From: Loripinus fragilis
Lineage: Eukaryota; Mollusca; Bivalvia; Lucinida; Lucinidae
Direction: 5' to 3'
DNA length: 64,000 bases
Assembly: GCA_964019695.1 (NCBI GenBank)
Contig: OZ026524.1
Span: 26,266,164 to 26,330,163, forward strand
Every line of letters begins with the position of its first letter. The stretch's first letter is position 1. This document shows positions 49,601 through 58,600 of the stretch, one piece after another. The notes under the pieces were generated by a model. That model did not search any database. It saw only the letters and a program-made list of their open reading frames with translations, and was not told the origin of the DNA. A program made the translations under genes and the position numbers.

Positions 49601-52600
49601 CGCTGACATAGGCCAGTCACTAAAAATACTTCTCTATTATATAATTTTAAGTGTGGATATTTAGAAGAGCCGATCCATCCTAACCGCATGGGAGCCGTTA
49701 GCCATACACACACAGGTGAGGGCTAATCGCGCGTTTATAGGGTTAGGATGTAATTTAAAAGAGTAAGACCACTGAAATTATTTCTATTTTTGTGAACTTC
49801 GAACGAACAACCCCATTATTGACGCAAAAGAGTGATTCTGAGATTCTAAATATAGATTGTTTTTTGCAGAATCGTCTCTTGTGTCCCCTCCTACGTTGGA
49901 GGCTGAATGTTGGTGAGCCGTATGATTATAACCTGAGGGCACATATTAGCTGTCCCCCTCAGGCCACGACCAGCGTGGATCAAGGCCCAATCGTTACCGC
50001 GTAGCACAATCGAATGGGAAGCCAACCGGCTTGAATTGTTATATGTGAATCTGACACCCCATCGTGGGGATATGATCAGGAAGAACTACTTATATTAATC
50101 CTGACGTCGTGAACGACGATCAGCAGTACGCGTAAGAAATATTACGTGAAACCAGTGACGACCAAAGTACAGGCTCGATCACCTCAGCGCCGATGGTCTG
50201 AAGTAGACACACGTGCAGCTTAGAAGACATAGTGTTCGCGAGACGCGTATAATCTCGAGATTTCTCGTCAATACGAGAACTGAAAAATTAAAGGGCCCAA
50301 TTTTTTTTTTTTTATGAGAACTTAAGCTATATGTTAATCATATTCTTTACGTCTCTTATTTCTGACTAGTTGACGTACATCTAGAACAGGACAGTCCAAG
50401 ATTGGTTCTATTGAAATGATCTTGGAGTGGCAACTTGCTCTAGTATAGGATGGTCAATTAGCCAGAAATAACAGCGCAGGTGGTGTCATTGTATATTAAT
50501 GTGTTGTTGATGTTTTCTTAGTACATAAAGTACTGAAAAGTTTTTGCTAGTTGTGTGCATTATTTTCCCTGGTAGCATCGTCATCGCATAAAGGAATTTT
50601 CCAATAAGATTTCACCTCTTCCTTCCTGACCGGCTTTATGTCGTAACACTGGTGTCTCGTAATTGTTGTGTGGCTGTTCCTCACAATGCCATGGGGTTGT
50701 CTGCAGTTTGTGATTGTGGTATTTCCTGATCATACTCACTTACTTTATTTATTATTATATAATTATACGTGTCTTAGATGATTGCAATATATAAGCATCA
50801 TATACCTTAACAAAATAGTATGTTCAAGTAAGTGATTCTAAATCGTTAATCAAAACATTACAATCATATCAGTTCTTTGTGACCATGCATGATCATGCAC
50901 ACCTAATTAGTTTTTTATATGTTTTAGTGCACTAAGTAAGCACGTGTAACATGTTGCCAGTAATTTCAATGCAATCTGCTTTATGTAGGGTTAATCATGT
51001 ATTGCATCAATTGATTCTGATATAGGCGCCAAGGGGTATTAGCTCACTTCTTGCACATTGTTTTTACAATGTTTTTTTTAATTGTTCTATGTTTTGTTGT
51101 ACGTTACTTTATGTCAATTGTAGTGCTGCAATCATCATGATGGGGAAGAGAGAGCTGGTTACTTTGCTTAATTTGTCTTCCTGGTGTCTCATGATGGTTG
51201 AGTGGTTCTTCCTCGAGGTGCCATGGGGTTGTCTGCGGTTTGTGATTGTGGTATTTCCTGATCATACTCACTTACTATTTTTGATTTCAAACAGGTTCAT
51301 ATACTTTGGTGGACTATAGGAATCCATCTTGCGTGTGAGGGGGTGAATAGAAGAATTGGACCTGAGGATCACCATTTTGCATCAGGAGGCCCGCCAAGTA
51401 ATGAAAAATGGCAATCCAAAGAAATGGAGTTATCTATCCAGCCTCCTCAAACTAATGGATTAGTTTTCTTGCCCCAAATTCTGAATGCCACATTTTTATT
51501 TTAAATAAACTCGTAGATTTTCCAGAAATCTCTGACATGCCACATTACATTATTAACATAACAATGAAGTCACATGACGACCATGTGCGCGGCTTCCAAT
51601 ACTACCAATGAACTGCCCACACAGGAAAACTGGGTTAGAGACCATGGTATAAGAATCTATCAAATTCTAATTTAATTTCTCAGATACGCTTATCCATCAT
51701 GAAAGAAAAATTATCTCCCCCAGCTTCTGATTTAAGCAGAACATTTGCCATGTAATAGAAAAAGTATAAATAAACCCAGTGTTATATGTGCATGCGCGGA
51801 TCCAGAAAGTTTTGTCAGATGGGATCCAACTTTGACATTTTTTAATTTAGTCGCTTTTATTTAGATGATGGCCTAACATTGAATGGTGGATTGGTAGCTT
51901 CATGATTTTTCAAAGGATCATAGCCAGTATTGCTAAGAAACCCTATATTGTTGTGAATTTTCAGGGGTATTCCAGATCCCCTGCCCCCCCCCCACTCCTT
52001 TTGGATCCGCGCATGATATGGGCTTTGACACGAGAAAACATGTCTTCAGGATTTGATAAAAACTAAAGCCCATACCAGCCTGTGCATCCACGCAGACTAA
52101 GCAGCGCATTTCTTATTCGTGTTTTGAAGATTACAATATCTTTGCTTGGCACAGGTGAAATTTCAAATTTCTAGCAAGTCCCTGTAGCGGAGAAGACTGG
52201 CTTTCTCATGTCGAGGCCCATACTGAATATGACAAGAATATTTTTCAACATTTGTTATTCTTAGAATTAGTACTATTGTTTTTACCCTTAGTTAAATAAA
52301 TATGTTTTTCCAGACCCTTACATTATTTAGGCCATTTTAGTTATCATTACACAATGAATAAGTTTTTGTAAGTGAGATAATCGCGACAAATGTAAACATA
52401 GTGCTGTACGTTAAAGAGGCATGTTGTGACCTATATTTTGCCTATATTTTGCCACAACATACTACAGCACAATCTAATAAAATGGAAAGCAGCACAAACT
52501 CTTAAAATCCTAGCTGCAGGAGATATACTTCTGATCTAAAAATCCGGGTTGCAAGCACATCTAGTACATTACGAATGATAAGAATGAATATCTGTCCAAC

Positions 52601-55600
52601 GAAGTCGTCTCAAACTGTTTGAACTCAAATTAGCTTGTCTAAACACACACTCGATCGATTGTTCGAAAATGCACCTTTAAAACATTGGTACTGCTTGAAG
52701 AGTTGTTCACGTTTTTTCCTCCAAAATAAGAAAGAGGTCAACGATCAGGAATTGATACTTTCAAGCACCACACCTGACCCAGAATACCAATGGGAAGGTG
52801 CAAATAAAGATGAAAGCAAAGTTGCCAACCGTGATTGGATTGACGTTAAGGCATGCAGCCTGTTGCAATTCATTAATGTTATAGCCAATCTGTTTATACT
52901 GAGAAATTATTTTAATGAACTGCGCTGAAAATCTATTAGAGCCAACAATCTTCTTCAATTTATATACCAAGTCACCATATAATGCAGCTTCAGAAAGTCC
53001 TTGGCACAAGAGAGATATAAGTCCAATTTTGAATTTACATATCAAATCATAGTATCGTCTTTAAAATATAGAAAAAAGGGTGTGGCTAAGTTTATGATAC
53101 CACATGTAGGCTGCATGGTTTTTAGGTGCAGTATGGTTTTCATTAAAATGCGTGCTGTGGATTTAAAGTATGCTGATACAACATATCAAAGATCACTTTG
53201 ATAATGCGTTTTTATTAGCCTATATTTTGAATATACCCCCATATCAGCATATTCAAATCAGCAAACCCTTTGCGCTGCATTTTCTTGAAAATATGTTCCA
53301 TACGTCTTTATCTTTGGCGACTTTCATATTATTAAATAATTATTTAACACTCGGTTTTTAACAAAGTACCTAATAAGTAAAATATGCTTTATTTTGTTGT
53401 CCAGTATAGGATCACAAATAGTCATGATATAGCTAAATATTGTGTCATGTGAGGTTCATTCCAAAACAAATATGCATTTATTTGATCAGTAATGATGTGA
53501 TAAGTATAAGTTATATTTACTTATAACTTACCTGAATAAACACTGTGAAGAAGATGACAAAGAGCGCAGTTGTAACAAACATATTCTTCATGGGGTATTC
53601 ACTTTCATCTAGTAACGCAACCAGAGAAAAGCATACTGCGCCTCTCAGTCCCCCATAACTCTAGAAGTTTTCAAATAGATAAAAACGTAAATTTAATAAG
53701 TTGTCTTGAAATTTTAACAAGCTACATTTATTCAACAGGTCAATGAATAATAGACAACATTATGTTTCTATAGGTCGTGTTATAGATATATTTTATTTCA
53801 TGATATGAATTCTGGTGTTTACAATACAATGCAATACAACCACGTAGCAACCAATTTAACAATAAATGCCAATGAAACATGTCATTATAAGCTGTCAACG
53901 CGCAAAAAAACAGTCTTTTCTATCATTCATTTACATGACAAACTACATGCAAACTTGTTAATCTCTACATGTTCATTTCACTGAAACAATGAAAGTAGCA
54001 AAGAATTTGTTTTAAACAAGCTTATGGTGAAAAAAAAACTATCTTGAAGGTACATATTGGAATTGCCTCATAGATTCCAATGTGTCCCAAAGCATATGTA
54101 CTAAAAATAAGGACAACTTTTTTGAAATTTACACAATGCAAGTAGCATGTCCACAGTATTTGCATTTTTTAAACATCTCAAACTGCCAATCAGTATTAAA
54201 ATACATGTCAGTACCACATTTTTTTGCATTGGCATGATAGCAATATCTCCAAATTAGATTTCATGAACTATCGTTTTACTAACCTGGTAGTTGCATGCTT
54301 GTATGGACATTTTAGATTTTAAAGCGGCTTGCCTAGTGTCTATTTCGAGAGCTCTTTGTGAATTGTGACTGCAAAAGCGTCAAGAGTCTTTGAAAGTCAA
54401 TAGTTACCCAATGTTTGTTTTAAATTTGAGTAACCTTTGCAGTAGACTCTTTACTTAATTTCAATTTGCATGTTGTTGCTTTTGTTATTAAATTACTATG
54501 AAAGAAGATGTTATAATGTTATATTGTTCTTCTTTATTTTGTCTTACAAGTTTTTCCTGATTAATGAATTGAATACGGTCATATAGTTTCGTCTAGCAGT
54601 ATACAAAAGAATGTTGTTTGCCGAAATTACAGCTTCATCAAATTGAAAATTGTCAAGTCATAGCTAACTATCGAACAGTTCATAGCTATGCACTGGTCGT
54701 TGCTTTAAGGGGGTTTATTTTAAGCATCCCAAAATAAAACTTCAGCAAATCGTACAGATCAGGTATAAACTAAGGTCTGCATTTTTGCAATTGTAACATT
54801 AATGTTCAACCATATCAATAATTTTAAAAAGTTCTATTTGTTACCCCTTATTAATACAATAGGCGATTCATTAAGATACAAACAACAAGAATGGATTGTT
54901 CTATTTGGTTTTTTACGAGGGGCATTTGGAAAGTATTTAGCATGGTCTTTTATCTCAGTAACCGATTTACAAACCTTATCATGTTTGGAATCATTTTAAA
55001 GAACTATCTTTCCTCTATGTTATGGCACAATTTCATGAGAATATTATAATGCAGACACGAAAAATATTATTGTGAATACATGTACTGTTTGTATACTGGA
55101 AAACGCAAAATTTCAGTGGAAAATATAACATTTTACCTTTTGAAAAGTGTGCAGAACATTAACAATAGTACATGAAATTAGCTACCTTTGTACCATTTGG
55201 TAGGCCACAATCTGGTACAGTTATTATACAATTGATGACCGAGTTGGATGTTTCTAATAACTAAATACCAGAACAGCAATACCAAAACCGTCTAAAAAGC
55301 AAAGCAATGCGCTAACTTTTTTGACTAAAAATCGCATGTCACAATGCACATATTTTGAAAATATATAACCGACAGTAGTTTAATAATGCCTTTCGTTGGT
55401 ATTTTTGTCAAGTACACTTTATGCGCTTTGTATTGAAACCAAAGTAAATTTTGCAAACCAGAACAAAGGGAAGGTAACTCTTATAATCTTACCATGGGGC
55501 AGAGTACGTTTTGCTATGAGCTGACGTTCTGGTTCATTTTAATTACAAACAGTGGCAAACAAACAAGTAAAAATACCTTGAGAGTAGTTATCAATCAATT

Positions 55601-58600
55601 TTGTGGTAGTTAACGCGACACCATGAGAACTTCTTATGCCATCGACAAGATGTGAGGGGTTAAGTTACCCCACCCACTTCTTGAAAAGTAGGGGTAGTGT
55701 TATAAGGAATAATTTTCTTGAAAACAAAACTAAACAAGCCACATTTTTGCGCGAGGAATGATTTTTATGCATTGTTCGCTGCAAATAAAGCAAAATATAC
55801 ACTCAATAGGCATTTTTCGCGCTCCTGTAGTGACACAATTTATAGTAAAAGTATAAATAAAAATCGAAAAAAGTCCCATTTTTGAAAGTTTACCATTTCT
55901 CTATTAGTCAACATTTTCCAAATGTAAAGGTGTTAGTCGTGCAAGCAGTGATCGCATAATATAATTTGATAAAAAATAAGTTGGCACAAAATCGTTAATT
56001 TGTCAAATCAAGATCGCAAATAAGGTCCCCAATTTTCCTTCGCTTTTTTCCAAGTATTTTGCTTAAAATTTCCGCCAGTATATAAACTCCTACTCATTTT
56101 GAGCATGCGCTGCACGTGCACGGCAAGTTTTTTTTCGACAAAAATTAAACCATCAGGTAGCTGTTGAGTTCTAGTTTCCAAAAATGTATTATTTGATAGC
56201 ATTTTATCAACGCATTGTGGAGTTATGATGCCATGCTAAGAACTTTCCAAATGACCCTCGTATGAATTAGATTATAATATCCTTTAGATTCAATCATTAA
56301 AACATATAAGTGCAAATATAGCCAGCAATGATTCTTACCATCATAAACATTTCGTCATACTTGATTCTTCTCACTCTATCAGTGTCAAGTTTATTTATCA
56401 TACATGAGAGACTGAACGTAACTGAAATGAAGAATTTAAAGGCAATGCCAGACACCATTTGGGCATCGTCGGGACAAAACCTGTCTTGAAGGTTTCCGAC
56501 AAAGTGAGATTTAAACCAGCCTGCTCAGCTATAGAGACTAGCTAGAAAAATGTAATTTCGCTTGTCGCAAGCTTAGATATGGTACTTTACAAAAAGCAAA
56601 TAACAATGGGGCTGATCAGACTGCGGGAATGCGCAGGCTGGTCTGCGCCTGTGTTGTTCGCTAACCCCCCGAAGACAGGTTTTCTCGAGTCGAGGCCCAT
56701 TTTATCGAATTCATGAGTAAACAAATTCACGAAAATAAGTATGTATTTAAGTAATCAAATGATTATTACATCGAATATGACGACCCCCTTTAATGTTTTT
56801 GTTTGGTCATATATGTAATTTGTAGCGTTTGTATGTCCTCTCTTGCAATGCAATTATTGAGATAGTTAAGATAATCATTTGATAGTGGTTTGATGTTAGT
56901 AGGCTATAGGTTAAATTATAGGTAGTACAAGTATAACATGTAATAATCTGTTTATTGCCCGAAACATAAAGGCATAACTTAGCAATACATTGTTAAAACT
57001 CTAGTATTTTGCTTAAACCCTAATAGGTGTTTATAAAATTTGGCCTGAAAGCAATTTTTAATTTAAGGTTTACTATCAATTTTCAATTAATAAGATAATT
57101 TAGTATCAAATGATTGGTTTACTATTTATATAAGATACATGTATACATAATATAAAGAGGTATAGAATAGTATAACCCATATAGGCCTAGCGTCCTTTTT
57201 TGTGGGGCATAGGCCAACAGTACATACCCTAATGCAGCGTCTGATCAGGGTCTCCGTTGTTTGCTTACAGAATGTCCTATCAGAATTTGAAAAAAAAGAG
57301 TAATATGACACAACAATCCTTAAGCTGGAAATAGACTGGTCCAAATGATATGACTGGGAAATTCAATTCGGCTAAAATGGTTTAAGTATTAGTGAATATG
57401 AAAAAAGTAGGGTAAAGTCGGGTAAATTCGGACATCAGGTAAATTCGGACACTCATTTGCAAACAGCTCCTTATGAGCAGTCTCATCAGGATTTTCACTG
57501 TTTGCTTAGTTAAATTATTTTTATTGAAAAATGAAACAGACAAGGTCGCTGTCCAAATTTAGCCGTCTGTCTGAATAAACCCAACTTTACCCTACTGACT
57601 TACTTATAAATCTGTAGACGATACACAAAACAAGCGTCCAGATTGTGAACCATGTTACCCACACGTGAAAAGACTTCCAAGTGATCAATCCCAGAAATAG
57701 AAAGATGATTATTTCACATGTAGTTCTGAAAAACAACATTGATGGAAAAGAAAAATAACATTTACTTAATAATTAAGCTATAGCGTGGTGTTTCATGTTG
57801 ATCCTGATTTAGAGACATAGTACTTTTAGAAAAAGATGGTTTGCCTTATTTTGATTCTTTGGGCATACCTAACATGTTAGTTTATCAGATGACGTCGTAT
57901 ATGGAAGTGATATAATGTAATTACATGCTCCACACAAAAATACCATGATTTATCAAACAAAAAATCTGTACTTTTGTTATTGTATAGTATATAGTTATTT
58001 CACGCCGTTTTGTAGTATAGTCAAAACTATTACCCCGAGGGGCTGTGGACGACCTGATGCACTATTGCATGAGGCCGAAGGCAGAGTGCAATATTGCATC
58101 AGGTCATCCAAGGTACCCAGGGGTAGTAGTTTGACTATGCTACAAACAGGCATGAAAGAACTGTTTTATTACCCAACTCATTTGATGAAATACTTAACAG
58201 CGTTCCTTGAATGGAGTTGCTATGGAGGATGCGGTTTTGTTGCAAAACAGAACATTTCACCAAATCTGCTCAGGTTTGGTCTCAAAATATTCTGCTCGTT
58301 CTTACTTAGAAAACGAGTACACACACTTTATGTTTCTGACCATAAACAACAGAGTTGTTGGACTTTAAAGTTGCCAAGCCATGCCTCAATGTCACCATTG
58401 TTGCATAATGTCTCCTTTCATAAACGAATCGTACCCGCATCGTCGTCACGCAAGTCGATAAGCGCATGTGTGTTTTTATCAGGGAAGCGGGAAACCAGGC
58501 CATGGTAAAGTGCCGGTCAAAAGTCGAAAATATTGCCTGGTCAATAATTCAGCGACTCATGACATAGGAAAAAAAATAGACAATTACTTCGTATATCGAC

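Larger units (their letters stand above)
40166..50648 (+). mobile_element. Gmr1-like Ty3/gypsy LTR retrotransposon, 10.5 kb
   Basis: Two LTRs of about 2.5 kb, a tRNA-Leu-type primer site, gag with a SCAN-like capsid and zinc knuckle, then protease, integrase, reverse transcriptase and RNase H in that order, a purine tract and a 5-bp target duplication. Protease, integrase (with a GPF/Y-type C-terminal module) and RT look Ty3/gypsy, yet integrase precedes RT as in Ty1/copia. That combination defines Gmr1-like elements, first described in deuterostomes (Goodwin and Poulter). The copy is structurally complete but coding-defective: frameshift in gag, TAG before the zinc knuckle, TAA before RT, frameshift at the RT start, TAG before RNase H and a changed RT catalytic box. 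It is antisense within an NHE intron. Confidence 0.93.

Noticed and set aside
57945..58508. 187-codon + strand open frame
   Set aside because: It spans an inverted repeat, shows no domain or coding-like composition, has no splice context and lies antisense in an NHE intron.
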